64,000 bases of DNA from Trichoplax adhaerens (lineage: Eukaryota; Placozoa; Uniplacotomia; Trichoplacea; Trichoplacidae). Positions 36,601-52,100 of this stretch are shown here, in pieces (positions within the stretch are counted from its first letter, which is position 1; every line of letters begins with the position of its first letter). The position numbers were made by a program, and so were the translations under genes. Below the pieces are notes generated by a model. It was given only the letters and a program-made list of their open reading frames with translations. It was not told the DNA's origin and did not search any database. The DNA lies in the NCBI RefSeq assembly GCF_000150275.1, contig NW_002060972.1, positions 314,500 through 378,499 on the forward strand. The letters are read 5' to 3'.

Positions 36601-39600
36601 ACAAATAAAGGCACCATAATAATCAAAGCAAATTTATTCTGATCTACAAAAATAAATTCTCTAAATATTGACCAAAATGAGCGAGCTACCCCCGATTTGA
36701 AGCTATTTATCGCCTGTCAACACTGCCACTGCAGGGTATGCTATTATTATTGGCTTAATCGCTGAAAAGGAAATAAACTTATCTCAGTGCTGCACTAATA
36801 ATTGGGTCAATCGCCGATGCTTTAAACTATTCTCGTTGCTATTTATGTATGTAGTTGCGTGTATATCCAATATGATCAAGTTGATTGCTTGGGGCAAGAA
36901 CCAATGGCGTTCCAATTAAAAGTCAATATGTACTGTACGTGTATAGTAAATAGGCTTGCAGCTATATGCTGTAATGTCTGTGACGTATTTTCTTACCTCT
37001 AGGCTATCTCAAGTCTTATTTTGATAAAATAGAATGGGCTTGCAAGATTCATTTTATCATTTGCGTAATAGGAGTAATCTCGTAGAACAGCGGGATAACA
37101 CAGTAAAGTGCTATAAGAAGATTCGATCAATAAGTAAATTGCTCTAGAGTCACCAATTCCCAGGATGGGCTAAGGAATCTATCATATGGCCTCCGATCAT
37201 ATCCTAATAACATTACCAAAATTGTGATTTTTAACAATGATTCCCTTTACGGCGCGTTTACTAAATAGCCGTATTGCATGTAAAGTACCGAATTAATCGA
37301 TCCTATTACGAAATCAACCACGAGTACTCGTAATAACTGTTGTAATACCTATGGCTGGCAAAGATTTAGCTATCTGATTTATTTTGAAATGGATAAAAAT
37401 GATCTTCAAATTCCTTTCATAAATTTCTTATAATTATTGATGTATATATATATAATTTACGCGTTATGTTGATGGCTCATTAAATGGAAATAGGCTAGCT
37501 AGCCGTTTGTTCGTCTGATGATAGTGGCTAATTTCCCTAATTTAAAATTTGAATCATTATCTTCCAGTTATGATTTGTGATATGTATTCAGTTGAGAGAG
37601 ATCAATTAATCTGCAGCGATAAATTTTATGAAGTTATGCTGTTTTTAAAATTAGCATAAATGAGTAGGATATAATACTACAAAAATGCTATCATGGGCAT
37701 GAAATAGCTTTATCATGGATTCTGTTATCCTAGATAATCAATTTTATAGTGTAAAATACTGTACAATATAGGGGCAACGATATCTACAGATTTTAGCAGT
37801 TACTGGTAGATATGAGCAAAAAGATATTTGTATAAATTTATCCCAGTAACTTAATTCTCTATCTAATTAGTTTAAGGTTGAATATGAGAATAGTTTTAAA
37901 TAAAGAAGAAATCTATGACACCGTACTCAATCAGATAGAGGAGGACACATTGGAGGTGTTGTTCAATTGATTTCGTCAATGTATTTTACTGTATTTGGCC
38001 AACAGTATTTATTATTATGTTATCTCGAAACAGAATATTCAGCGATGGTGGTTGTATCAAAGAAGGAAACTTTGACTAAGAATAATAGATATATTGACAC
38101 TAGATACGATCAGACATTTAAATTGCTTTTATTTCTGCACGATTTGTTTCTAATTGGATCGAATGGGATTTCTATTGATTTAGCTAATTTAATTATCGGT
38201 AGCGTATATTGAATTTGGCCTATTTTATAAACAGTATTTTCAAAAACTCTAAATAAAGCAATTACGTCACAGTATTTTAAAAGCTTTTTGCTATTTCTTC
38301 CTTAATACTCGTATATATGGTATGACATACTGTATATATATTTGTATATAAAATTTTATCTTCTTATATACAATTATGTAGCATTGTAAGACTGGAGTTA
38401 AAATAGATTTTAATACTTTGTAGGTAGCTTATAATTCAACGATTTAATTATTTCAATATTGATGGAAATCGGTCGCCTGCTAGTTGAATATTTTATATGA
38501 TACATCATAGTAGCAAAGAATCCTTAATTAGCTCATTTATAGTTACAGTGAAATTGTTACCGATATAATTCACTTCTTGTTGCTATTATTGTTCAACTGT
38601 GAAGCCGATGCCATTCTGGGGCTTTTCTTTTAATTTCATTCATGAAAACTTAAATGTTAATAAAATTGACATTGCACACGGTAATTTACAGGCAAATAAG
38701 AATCGATCAATATTTGCTTAGTTTACCATCTCGAATGACAGAAACGTTATAGTAAGACACTAACTATATAATTTAAAGTTTACTTTCCTCAGATTGCCAA
38801 TACTATTTAGAAAAAAATTGTAACTTTCCATCTAGAAAAAGTGAAATTGATTCCTCTTGTAGAAGATGTCTACCCTATTTTATCACATCTTATTCATGTA
38901 ATTCTTTACCAACCTGTCTTATTTGTATCCTTAACCACCCTCAAAATTAATCTACTATAATTTAATATAGTAAAATATCCGTATTACTGTACTCATAGTC
39001 CTGTGTAAATTTTTCAAGTGCTACATCCTTATTGTAAAGCATTTTTTATTCCGGTAACGAGTGAATGATCAATCTCTCATTATAGGCCATATTCATGGCG
39101 GTCTAGAAATTTCCTATATCTTTTAGCAGGTTTCAGCTAATTACAGGTTTTACTAACAAGCTGATAGTTATGACCAACAAAAATTTATTTTAATATTTTG
39201 TAGAAAAACAACGGTAACACTTAGGATCCAGAGTAGACTTGAAGGATCCTTACTTGTATTACAAAGGACATTTCCATTTTAAATTAAAAAAACTCAGAAC
39301 GATGGTTAACATACAGTCTTACAGAGAGCTATCGACATTAATTATAGAATATCATAGGAATGCCTGATATTGAGTAATAGAAAACTTTGGTAGGGAATAT
39401 ATTCTAATCATCTTCAGTGAATGGTGGCATCAAGCTGCAAAGGCCGTTTAAGTTTCCATCGTGTATAAATCGCTTATGTCACACCGCCAATACTTTTTCT
39501 TATCAGTCGTGCCTTCGGGTTATCCCAAATTAGTCCAGAACTCTATTTAAGATTAATCTAGCGTTATGACTACATAGTGTTTTGAATTTTCTGCTACCCT

Positions 39601-42600
39601 TATTACTGAAGTATTGCGTTAAGACGCTTATTTCCTGAAAATTTGAACTCTTAGGCCCAGAGTTTACTAGAACTGCGGATGTTATACTTGTGCACTCATT
39701 TATTATTCTAAGTGCAAGAGATTATGAATATAGCTTGATAAACAACTTTTTCTCTCATCTTCTGGGAATTTCTTGACTCTTTTCAAGTGAGCCAGAACTG
39801 CACGTACTATTCTGACATTAGAGGCGTCTCCCAAATTCTTTACGGTTTGGAGCATTCTCGGCTTGCTTTGTTTTTATTAATCTCCTAAACGATTATTTAT
39901 TTATAACTAGTTCTATGAACATGTACAGTCATAAAAAAAAATAGTAAAATACAATACAACGGCAAATTCAGCTGTCAGCCGGCATCCGGTATCAGAATCG
40001 CCATGTAAACTATTATAAATTACTCAAAATCTAGGTGATTATAAATTCATGTTCTTCCATGTCATTCTAACCCTCTCTGTACACAAAACGTGCATTATTA
40101 ATACCTTATTTTTATTTTATAGGAAAATATGTGGTAAGACGATTGCATCGGTGAAAATTTTCTCCAGCACTTTTACAGATTATTTCAGTACATTAGCGAT
40201 CTGAGAATCTAAAGAAATTAATGTTAGCAGGAGTAAAATATTTCTAATTTGATTTCCAGGAAACATAGTCTACGGCGACCTTATTACCGTAATTCTTTCC
40301 AGTTTGCTATAGCCTAAAGTATTGGCTCGAAAAATGCATAAATATACTTCATTAGTATGTGCATCATTAAAATTTTCATATTGATTTTATAGAAAAAATT
40401 AGGCTATAGCAATTATGTTGTGTCTAGCACGTTATCGACCAGTTCCTATCTGAGACTGCATGAAGATAAATTGGTATAATTAATTCAGTGATTGACAGCA
40501 TTACATGTAGTCGAATATCATGGCTATTTGATTCTAAAATTAAATTAACAAAAAGTCTATTTTACCTCCTCGATGCTACCATCAATTGTAAAATTTTTCT
40601 TATAGAATTTTAAAGGAAAACGTATAAGCAATGGTGATTACACCTTCATAATTTTGCCAAGCTCTTTATCCGCTATTCCTGATTTAAGACTACAAAGAAA
40701 GATATCATAAGAAGGTAAACTGGTTTGGATTAAAATTGGTGTTGGTTCTTACTTGCGATACTCTTGATAAGATGCACTAACGCTAATGTGATCTTTCTCG
40801 CTGGATTTACTAGAAAATAAGGACTAGGATGAATGAATGATGATCATTTCGGTTAGCACTTTCGTTCCAGTAAAAACTCTACATGTATTATTGGATTTTG
40901 CTGGATAACCTAAGCTACAGCTATTACCATTACTATGATTTCCTTCTTAGTTCTTTAACCATAAAACTCATACTAGACTCGTTGATTAGTAAAATGGTTG
41001 TCGATTACATTTAGAATTTACAAAATACCGCACTAGTTTTCGTGTAAAGGCGCTAGGGAATTTTTAAAAGCTCTTGTTAGGCGTCAAAGTTAGAGGAATG
41101 CTCGAAGATCATATCGTGCTTTACATACTCTAATTACTATTCATTTCGTGTTAGCTGCTTGCTCTAATATACCTTAAAGTGTAGCTTGAACTATTTATAT
41201 TTCAATCTAAGAAAAAGGCTAAGACCACTTATGTTCGTTATGTTAGCGCTCCATTCCATGTTTGTTTCATACTGTGGTAGTTCGGGAAGAAAAATTATAA
41301 CGCCTAGATAGCAGGGCAATTTATACAGTAAAAAGATAAGAGCTTTACTTTTTCCATTTCTGTCGTATAGGTGGATTGGGAGCAGTTCCATGTTACTTGA
41401 GTTCATACATCATCTTTCTAGGCTATGTACAGTATATTACTTACTTTCGAAGCCGACGTTAATCTCTAGTATATGATACAGTATAGAGGATACATAAGGG
41501 TAAGGTAAGCAAAAATTGCCATCATCTCCGCTAGTTCGTTCTATGCAAATTACTAGTGAGGGTACATAGAAAGCAGCATCCATGAATAAGCAAGATTTAG
41601 ATTTAAAGCTAATAAAACTCTTCCTGCTTGATTTATACAGTCAATAATTTTGACCTATTGCCATCATTGAGCATAAATGACAGCTTTTGTAGTGTGCTTT
41701 CTCTACTCTAATTCAGACAACAGAAATATTACATCTACGAGGCCTTACAACCACTACCGTACAAAGTATTGGATTTATACATGTAAAGTCCATGACAAAA
41801 TACATGTATGCCTCCAATGTTCTAGTCTGTCGACAGAACTTATGGAGCCTTACAGCTAAGTTATACGGCTAGCTGTAAACTGTGGATTAACTATTCCGTC
41901 ATCGGCCTTATGTGAACGTTCATTTCTAGCGCAACAATATGTGAAAATCTTTTCCTCTACGGGTATGAATAATAAATAAGTCCACCATTACGATTGATTG
42001 TTGGGCTTGTTATTGCCATGACATTGTCTAAACAGGATATGCGAATACAATGTCAGTCGAATCAACTTGTAGATGAGAGAAGGAATCTTGACGTTGGCAA
42101 TACAGTAAGACAAGAAATCATTGATCAAGATTGATTGACATACTGCAAATTAATTACTTATTGTCCTTGATTGGTTTGTAAATTATTGTTATCGAAATCG
42201 ATTGTCTATCAAAAAACAACATCGTTGATTCAATGTTGAGAGTAAACATTATTCAACAGAGTTTTGTTTCTAGTCAGCACGCGTGCCTTTAAAATTCAAA
42301 GAGAACCTAGTGGGTATTTGCTGTTCGCAATAAGTGCCTTCAATTGTCCTTGTCGCCAAGATCGGCAAGAGCTATTTGATTCGGCCTAAAATGTTGTATC
42401 GGTGGAATCAAATTAATGAATTGATTATTGTGGGTACCGACAGAGAAAACTGTCCATACTCGTGTCTATACTCACTTCAAGTGATTCTTAATTGGACTCA
42501 TACTGTTTAGATTTCACAATTAGTATCCGTTTCGTAATGCAGTCCCAAACCTTGCTAAGACTAAGAGTTTAAAATTGTCGGAGAAGAAACCTAATTGAGC

Positions 42601-43700
42601 TTTATAATCGAATATCCGTCAAATTATTCTCGTATAATTTTATAATCCTAATCTTAGCTAGGTTTGGGGCTATATTACCCATGTGTACAGTACAAACTCG
42701 TATATTATTGTTAAAATTGTTATAGGTATAACTGTTCTCTATCAGCTCGTATTTAGTAGTGCTTTCAAGAATCAAGGTATCAAGGCATCAATCATATCAT
42801 GCTTTGCCCATTCGCAGTAAGATGATATTTTTACCGGTGGATTTATGAGCGCACCTAAGGTGTACAGCGACGATCTTTAGCTCACTTTCTTAATTACTTT
42901 TGGCATCCAAGTTGAGACGAAGAGGATTTGAATATGCCATTTGGTTAAAAGAGACAATCAGCAAAGGGGTGGGGTAAAAGCGTCAAGTTGAATCATTTAT
43001 AACTAGAATAATTGTAGCATTTATCATTTACCATCACGACATTAGGTTAAATTACGTTAATTAAATCAAGTCAAATACAGTACTGTCTTGTGTATCCTAC
43101 TGTTTACGTCGGCAGCCAAAATAGCCGATTACATAACCGATGGAAGTATAATCATTATTATTCAAGGAGACAATGCCACAGGCTAGTCTGGATCCGTTTA
43201 ATCAACTCCCCTTTAAATAGATTGTCAATTTGTCGACGAGTCTGCAATGTGCTGTACATTAAGCCATATTCAAAGAAACAGTTTGATACTTGTTTAATTT
43301 CATCAGCATAATGATTCTGAAACGACTATCATACCCGCATACAACAGTGAGTGCAACTGCAATGGTATATTAATTGTCCAACTGCTGCCACTTGTGCGCT
43401 TTTATTTGAGGACGTCATTACTTTCGCATATTAAAACCGTTGATTAAAATCGATTACTCTTTCAGAATCTATAAATTATCTGTAACAACAGCAACAAGGA
43501 TAAAAAAAAAAATTGAATTATTGCCCTTTACTACTGCCTAGTCTACGTTACGATTGGATCGATACTCTAGGAACGAAGTCTTGACTGATCGTTTATTCGG
43601 CTAGCCCAATCCGATTGTGTGGGACGGTCCAATTTTTCAAATTATTTACTGGCTCATTGATATTTCGTCAACATCTTGGTTATAATTAATTCAGTCAATT
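30662..43700. other. Long AT-rich stretch without recognisable gene
   Basis: About 13 kb with only short, random-looking ORFs (up to about 80 codons, atypical composition) and simple repeats: a CTAT/CTGT tract near 31,913-31,935, TA runs near 35,238-35,251 and 37,441-37,452. No chain of exon-like segments was found. Small exons of a rapidly evolving gene, or non-coding RNA genes, could escape this reading. Confidence 0.45.
31913..31935 (+). repeat. Tetranucleotide CTAT/CTGT tract
   Basis: Short imperfect run of CTAT units followed by CTGT, with looser copies from about 31,860. Confidence 0.7.
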
Positions 43701-43791
43701 TCAACTCAGACAGATTCAGCTTTGCTTGTTTCGTGAACTTATCTGGTGTTGACTGTTGGATTTTAGCGCATTTGGGTGTTTATGAGTCAAG
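43701..43791 (+). other. Possible 5' exon of the glypican gene
   Basis: The segment ends TATGAGTCAAG followed by gtaagttcg, a consensus-quality donor. A strong acceptor (long T/C tract then TTCAG) lies at 46044, just before the glypican coding start, so a 2.25-kb 5' UTR intron (43792-46044) is plausible. The transcription start is unknown and the left end given is nominal. Confidence 0.35.
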
Positions 43792-46044
43792 GTAAGTTCG
43801 TTATTTATTTAACCATCTACGTTGATGAGGATAAAATTTTAAAATTTTCTGACTAAATCCCCGGTTTATCAAGCCTACATCCTCAGTAATAGGCAACTGA
43901 TCAACTTCATACCATCACCGGCCGTACTGATTACTACTGAACCGGTTAATCTACAATTGATAAAAAAAAAAAAAACAAGGTACTGGACATCTAGTTCGCT
44001 ATAGAAAATATTGCAGTTACAGTAAATTGTGCCAGGATAAGATGATTTAGAAACGATTCAGCCAGCCATTGACCATTATTATTGGCGAAGCCGTGGCTGG
44101 TGATACTTTGCGTGCTGTACTTGTACTTTTTACTAGGCATTTAATAATAGATAGACGGCAAGGAAATCATTCACGAGAATGTCAATATCCGACCGACGTT
44201 AGACTCGATACTGGCCGTCGTATGTAGATTGGTATTAATATCGATGATATTGGTAGAGATTGGACTTGATTGAATTCAGTGTAGAGTTTAATTTTGGCAC
44301 GGCGATTTATCAATGACAGTCCGAGTAAGGTCTCTAGTGAATCGAAAAATGGCTGCGGGCCAAGATGTAAAAGTAGGACATCCTGTGTTCAAATGGACAA
44401 ATTGTCGTCACTACCGTATCCATGGAAAACTACAATCTAGTATGATACCGTTCGTTATAGTCAGCATGGTTTGGCCATATGCAATAGACAACTACATAAT
44501 CCGTAGCTATGCTAATTTGTTTACTATCCACGTCCAACTTAACACGCACAGTTGTACACATGTTATCCCTGAGTTTGTTTATTAGCTCTTTAGCTTAATG
44601 TCATTGATTAATGCATTAATTAATTAATTTGAGCTACAGCAGCCATTACCGACTTGGTATGTTTAGACAATCAAGGCCGGAATCCAATTTTTTACCGATA
44701 GAACGCAGGCAGTGATAAATAGTCGCCGCATGTTGTCTGCCGTGACTCCACAGCGAGAAAAGTAGAGAGATATCCACAGTCAAAATTTCATTTTTTTTTT
44801 TTTTATCTTGTCGACATTATACAGTACAGTACTGTACAATCACTGGATAATTTTTTTATAGTTCATTTGAATTCAGTGTTTACTTATAGTATTCCATATT
44901 GATTGATTTATTATACAGTCTATGACAGTGGCATCAACAGATAAAAAAACAATTTTTTGCTGTGGCCATCCAGATAAAAAAAGGTATTAAGGGGTTTATT
45001 ATCTCTCTCTCAGGCAGCATTCCATCTTGAATGTATGTTACTGGTTCGCCATGATAACCACCAGTATAATGAGAATTGGATGCCTGAAGGCTATTTACTC
45101 TGACTTTGTTTGTCCATTTCCAGTACGAATATTATATACAGCAATGCAATACCAGGCGGGCAAGAAAGTCGATCACGCAGTTTATTATACAGAGCAATTT
45201 TCCATTTTTTCCAGCTTGTATCTCCTATTTGTAGTATCTATTGACAGTGTACAGGTTATCCTACTTAGAAAGCCGAGTAAGCATGGACTCCAATTATCGT
45301 TCTTGCTTCAAAAGAAAAACCGACTTGAAGTGAACTAGCATCCTGTCGTCCATTGGGATACCTGGCCGGATGATGGAACGACTTGAGGCAGTTGGAGTCT
45401 AGTTACTAGACATGTATTATACGGAGAGGATTGGCCATTGTCATGCCTGATCTACGTCACCAATGAAAGTTGACCACTGTAGTGATTGATGTCCAACAAC
45501 AACGCACGTACAATAGGTCAAAGTACGAGATAAAAAATCAATGCTTTCAATAGATAGCAAACAATAGACGGCCGACCGCTTTTATGACTTTCTATAGCGG
45601 GTGACATTGACATGCACACGCCGTACAGTACTGTATAATGTCCAGTGTCCATTCAGTCAGCTTCACTTTCAACCTATGAGTAAATACCGTATTGCACACT
45701 AGCTCAATATTGTTATTGGCTTGTACAACACAACTTCAGATTACATTCAATCCTCTTGGACATAAGTCATTGCGATTGGCTGAAATCGCTCATTAGCTTC
45801 ATCTTACCACTGAGATTAATTGACTTTATCTAGTGGGAGTAAGATTGACTCACCCCCTACACTTCACCCTCTTTGGGTCATTTCGGTACAGTTAAATATA
45901 GAAAGGAAAAAATTGACTGCAGTAGTTGGCTTTCCTATTTCAAAGACGGCAAAATTCTTTGAAATTTTCCTTCATTTCTAATTTCTAGTTTCATTTTTTT
46001 TTCCCCCTCTTTCAATCGTCTTCTAATTATTTCATTGAATTCAG
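43792..46044 (+). other. Probable 5' UTR intron or upstream region of glypican
   Basis: Slightly less AT-rich than its surroundings, with poly-A at 43,963-43,975 and poly-T near 44,790-44,805. Two ORFs of 90-103 codons (44313-44585, 45027-45338) show no domain or splice context, and I do not call them genes. The end carries a long pyrimidine tract before TTCAG. Confidence 0.35.
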
Positions 46045-46165
46045 GAAGCCAAAGAAAAAGAGTGACAACTGGTGAAAAAAAATTATCTATTGCAGCCGGA
46101 CGCATTTGGATTTTGATCGAAAAAAATTGTTTTTGCCTTCTCTTTCAAATACTGACCCGTTGGCG

Positions 46166-49100
46166 ATGACGATGGTTGCTATACCTTTGGTTACGTTACC
46201 TTTGGCTTCTTTCAATAGCCGAAAGTTATGCATGGCAATAATTTTCATGGCTTTTTTACTGTCTTTGATGAAAAATACTCATGCTAATGACAAAAACCAC
46301 GACCAGACTTGCCAAGCTATTACAAGATTATTTCTCTATCAATCGGAATTTAAGGAGAATATTCCAAGCCAACCTCGAAAAGGTAAAGAGAGTCAAGCCA
46401 ATACAACCCCATTCCCACGCCATCGTACAATAAGAATAATAATCACAACGATTATTATTATTATCAATCATCCATTGCATTGACTCTGCTGTTAAAGCTA
46501 ATTTTCTCCTTCAACCAAGGAATGCGATGCAGTTTACTGTGATAGATACCATAACAAATAGATAGGATCACCATCAATTGCCCAATTGTCATCATTGCAA
46601 AATAATGAAGGTTATATGCAGCTTAGCCTATCTCGTGCCACTATGTCAATATATTGAAATCATTCCAGCAGGCCAAATACTCAAAGAAATTGCCAACACA
46701 CCGATTTGAAAAACCACCATTGGTGTACTTTACTGGAGAGATCATCTCTCCAATTTCAAATTTGACCACATTTTTTGCAACACTTTGTTAACAAGAGCTT
46801 GTCGGTTTTCAATCACAAATTCGACACGTACAGTATGCCCCTGGACCTATTCTTTGTTCGATACACGGGCCTAGTCTCTTATGCAATCCATCTGCTAGTA
46901 GATCATGTTCTCCCTTACTTTTCACCTCCATAATTTTACTATCGGATGCTAGTATTTTAATGCTACTGTAATAAGGAATAGACAAAGTTGATAATGAACA
47001 ACGATGAGACTGAAATTGTAACTAATAGTAAATATGATTAATTAATTATACAATATACTGTATCTAATAAGTACAGTACTTTTATATTACATTCGTCTAA
47101 TCTAGCCAAAAAAACCAATGTAAGTGAAAATTGATAATACTACAATACTGCCGTATGTTACTGATAGAATAACCGCCATGGACATAATATTAACTATGGT
47201 TTATCTCTAATAATCTTAGTATTTATAAGATTTCTTTAAGTACCAAAGTTTTTTAATTACTTGTCGGTCACCATAGTCAATATTACACCTTTTTACTTAT
47301 CATTATCCCTATTCCTTTGATGCAGGAAACGATTTACGAGTCTGTCCGAAAATACAAACATGCTGCACACCATCGATGGAAAACTATCTTGTTAAAATGG
47401 CAGATAAAAATTTCAAGGCTTTACTCAATACTACTTCTGATCAGTTTCCACAGCAACTTAAAAAGCAATTAGAAAATTTTATGGGTAAGTAATCATGTAA
47501 ATAGAGTGTCGATTGTTCGTCATTTATATAGAACTTTGCTCTGTAACGTGCTATGCACCGATAGAGTCGATACGGTCACGACATTGAGTAGCTACAAAAA
47601 AAATATAAATCAAGCCAGCGTTCAGTCGGTGATTGCCTATTAAACTACGGTATATTGACATGCTAAAATGAAATCAAGCGGTTTGGTATGTTGTCATTAT
47701 AATTCACTGAAAACAGGCAGGGTTAACAATTTCTAATCACGTTGATCCCGCCAATTGACTTTGCTTTTATGCTACTGTACGTAGTTTAATCAACTAGTTT
47801 AATTAACTAGATCATGATCAATTTACCGTCGCATATTATGTAAAATCTAAAGTCCTTGTAACTTTTTATCATAACGCTGATCAATTTGGTAAGATGATTT
47901 TATTTCCTCCCCTTACCATCTCTTAAAATAGAGAGGTTTAGTATTTCCATAGAAGGGTGTCATTTGTCAAAAGTCGTCATGGGTATTATGTCTCGAACGT
48001 TTATTCATGTACCAATTGAATTCATATTAAGGATTCGCTTTACGTAATACTGGATTAAATAGATGGAACTATACCTAACTTAATTTACCATTCTTACCGA
48101 ATAATTATAGCAATTTAGAAAATTCGCCATAATTTATATAATTTAGATCAATGTTGATTCTATAATTTCAATACTCCATATTGCAATGAATTGCATATTT
48201 ACGACACTAGTCATCTATCAACGTTAATTGTACAATGTATGAGTAGAAAACGACATCGCACTTTACTTTTTTCTTCCTATACAGTGACCACCTACAAAAT
48301 ATAGAATGTTTACTCTTACGATTAATGCTACGTATCCGGTGAAAATTTGAATCGAAATACTGAGATATTCTACTGCAATGATATACGAGCGCGTATATAT
48401 GGGCCTACAGTGGCAATAATTCATTTATCGTTCAAGTTTCTGTGCAAATTGAAAGTGCAATAGTCATTTCTTACTTTACAAAGTTATTTATTGTGGTGTA
48501 CGTAGAACATTGGTGGCGGATGTAATTCGAATAGACTTTTTACTCTCTAATCTTATCTACACTATGTACATGCACAGTGTAAGTAAATTGCATTTGTATC
48601 CTGAAATCATTATTAATGCTACAGTATTTTCAAATGAATATGGCGTCATATGTTATACGTATATTATACGTACTGACAAAAGAAGTTTAGCACGACTCTG
48701 AAAATTGTCGATAATTGTCGGAAGGCGCGCTGTGATGATATAAATCATCACCTTTACCGAGACAGCTGGTGATAATAGATAAAATATTTAACGGAAGCGG
48801 TAGGAATGAAGTAGTGATGCCACTGCAGCACTAATTTCTTCAATGTGAAAACTAAGTAAAAAGTAGCTTTGATTATGATATCGATACATAATGTACCATA
48901 GGGCCAAACAACAAAGATACCGTAGAAGGTAGACGTGAACAATTATCGTCTAGTCAATGACGGTAATTAATAATTAAAATTGCAATAATGCTTAGGTTTG
49001 ATGGAAACGATTTGATGTCTGTAGAAACGCCTGTTGGATTGTAAGCTAACAATCGACCTGGTGAAGTTAAAGCCAAACTTGAATCCTAGCTAGTTTTACC

Positions 49101-52100
49101 CATTTTAACCAGAGTGCTACAGTAACCTTTTTTGTCTGTTTAAAGAAATATTTATTTTATATATATTGGTCATAAAATGTAAACTTATTGTTGACAGTAC
49201 AATATTCAAACTGTACCCTAGTTACGGTAATTCAGAATTTCAAGTAGATACAGTCAATACGTATTTTAGCTATTGCCTAACTTGATTGCTTGATTTTATA
49301 CACTTGCAACGTTATGCTGATTCGCTCCAACACGTTTACGTCTGCTGAGTTGAACTACTCATGCCTTCAGACTGCACTAAATTTGTTATTACGGTATTTG
49401 TTGTTGTAATCATGTAGTATTAAACCCTTTAGGGGAGGATAACATGGGGTAATAAACTAGTCAACAGTTATTAATTTGTTTTTCTCTTCGTCGAGCTTTT
49501 TCAATATTCCTGTTGTTGTTTTAATCAAGAGTTAATGTCACTATTCTCGTCGTTTCCATTGTTTGTAAGTTATTTCAATATTTGAACTAATCAATTCACA
49601 GTAGGCCACAATAATAGAGGACAATTTACAAAAAAAGAAATCTGTCTATTACTTTCTAAATAGTGATAAAATAGCATTTATTAAACTATTTGTTAAATGC
49701 AATTGTGACATTTCATCATCTTTATAGTCATGAATTCATTCGTCTGGATATTATAGATTTAACTTCATGACCGATTTTTATTTATTTGAAAAATTTTGGC
49801 CGTTAATAAATTTTGATACCACTGCTGTATTTGGTCAAGTCAGACTACATAGTTTTGAGTACCGTTCGCATTTTAGTAATCAAGACAACCGCATGCTATT
49901 AATTCATTATTGGCAATCACAGATTTATTGCTCAGTCACCACAAACATTTCAATGACCGTAGTTTTATATTTTATTATATATTATATATGTATATATATA
50001 TTATTATATAAAATGATAGATTGCAACCGAAATTATGCCTCAGCTACAAGATCAAAATGCTAGCCTTTAAAAACAAAACAAAACGACGAAAAAAAGCGTA
50101 GCCGTTGATGTTCTGTATGTAAGGTGTCGTCAGACAATCACAATGTAAAAGAGACAATTAGTAGTTTAATTTTCGATATTGTCTGCTGTTAGTCGCGCTA
50201 AACTAAAATATTGCATTGCGAATGCAATACCAGGGGTCAAAGATGTAAATACTGCAGGCTGTTAAGGAATTTCTTTCAACGTTTAATTTTCTTTTCGGAT
50301 GCCTAAGGATATTTACTTACAAGAATAATGAACATAGTGATAATTTACGTTGTACCCATCAGCGATAAGCATGAATTACCGGTGCGATACCTAATAGCGT
50401 TTTTATCATTGTATCGTAATAGGTAAGACAAATAATATTAATTAGAACTATCACAGGGGCCACAGATTCCAGTTAATATCAAATGAATGATACAGTACGT
50501 ACATACGTGTATATTATATCAACGAAATACGTGTCTCTGTAGATAAGTTCTGCCCTACTGTCAATGAGTTCGATGTTAATAAAGACAATGTTGTTTACTC
50601 AATTTTATGTCGACAGTTATCCACTTCATACTCAAGCAAATTTTCTAACCTCTTCTGTAACGCCATATTACCAAATTTTTTTGTTTATAGTATTATTGCT
50701 TAGTAGCTTACTCAAACAGATTCTTATAGCTACGTTGATCCCTTGACTTAACTGTCAAAAAAACTCAAACACTCTACTAATGTAAACGCATGCATAGAAA
50801 CGAAAGTTACTAGCCCTTCGTGACTTTTAAGATCAATTATTATGTAATGAAAATTCTGTAAGATTACGTTTGAAAAGAAATTGACTGTATTGCCTCACAG
50901 CTAGTAGGCCAGATGTTTGTTTGGTGACGATTTGGTTTTAGTGGGATACAAGAGGTTTGCTTATTGAATTTGTGTTCAAAGTTAATATGATCATCTTGTC
51001 GCGAGTTTTACTGCAATATGACTCGAATATTATGACATGATTAATTTACAGTAGTGTAATCGGAGTCCTACCCCCTAAAAATGATTATGATTTAGATTAT
51101 TTGCATCTAATGAAAAGAGAAAAGACTGATGTAGGAATTTAGTGTCAACTTTCGAGTGATATTTTTAAAACTAAGATGATTACATATTCAGTCATTATGA
51201 ATTATCGCTTCTCGAATCACAATCATTTGGTGACTGTTAAAAATCTTGATATCAAAATATCATCATAGTTATAATCAAAGTTGATTACTCGCCCATTCTA
51301 TATAGCAAGGATGTTATTCGCAAGCTGCGGCATAAGAAGATATACTTCAAATTCGATTAGCCAGTTTATATTCATAATTTAAAAACCATTTGTTAGTAAA
51401 AAATGTAATCCATTGTTTTACAGCACTAACAACAATTTTTAATTGATCTGCCTGAGCAGTAATGAGAAACTGCGATTTGGTCTATTGGTGCTTGAATTGT
51501 TTTTTTTATTTTTGGTTTAATAGTGAGAACGACAATTGTATTAGTCAATCGTGAGAACACGTTTGTAAGCATGTACATTGATACTAGAAATGTGCTTCAA
51601 CTCTGTGCAATATTTAATCCCTTTCTGAAGTAGTAGATGGACAAGCTTGTAAATACATAAAATAGGAGCCAGAACCTAACAGAAGTGAATGCAGTTACAG
51701 ACTAAGATTTATAGAAATTTCTACTTAAAATTAACAATAGACATGTAATTTCGGGTTTGGGCGTATTACTGGGAATATAGCATTATTTCAGCAACGTTTC
51801 ATTTCTGAACTCTAGCAAACGCGTTTCCTGCTGTTACTAAATAATTTCTGCTAGTTGATTGCAAAGCAACTCATTCACGTCCATTCATAGTACTTCGCCG
51901 ATAATGATTAAAATTACAAGTAATCGCTGGTATTAAAATAGTTGGCGATGCAAGAATTAAAACCCTGAAACTAACTGAATAATACGCTTCTATCAGATGT
52001 ACACACATACAAACAAATTTCAAAGTGCAAAACAGACGGTTTATTATCTCGTAGAATTTTCTTTAATCTTTCAGATAGGTAATTACTAATGTAATACTTT

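Noticed and set aside
44313-45338. ORFs of 90 and 103 codons upstream of the glypican gene
   Set aside because: No recognisable domain, no fitting splice sites, and they lie in a likely 5' intron.
46106-46165. Glypican start at 46106
   Set aside because: The codon there is TTG; the first in-frame ATG is at 46166, and a later one at 46232 is the only other reasonable start.
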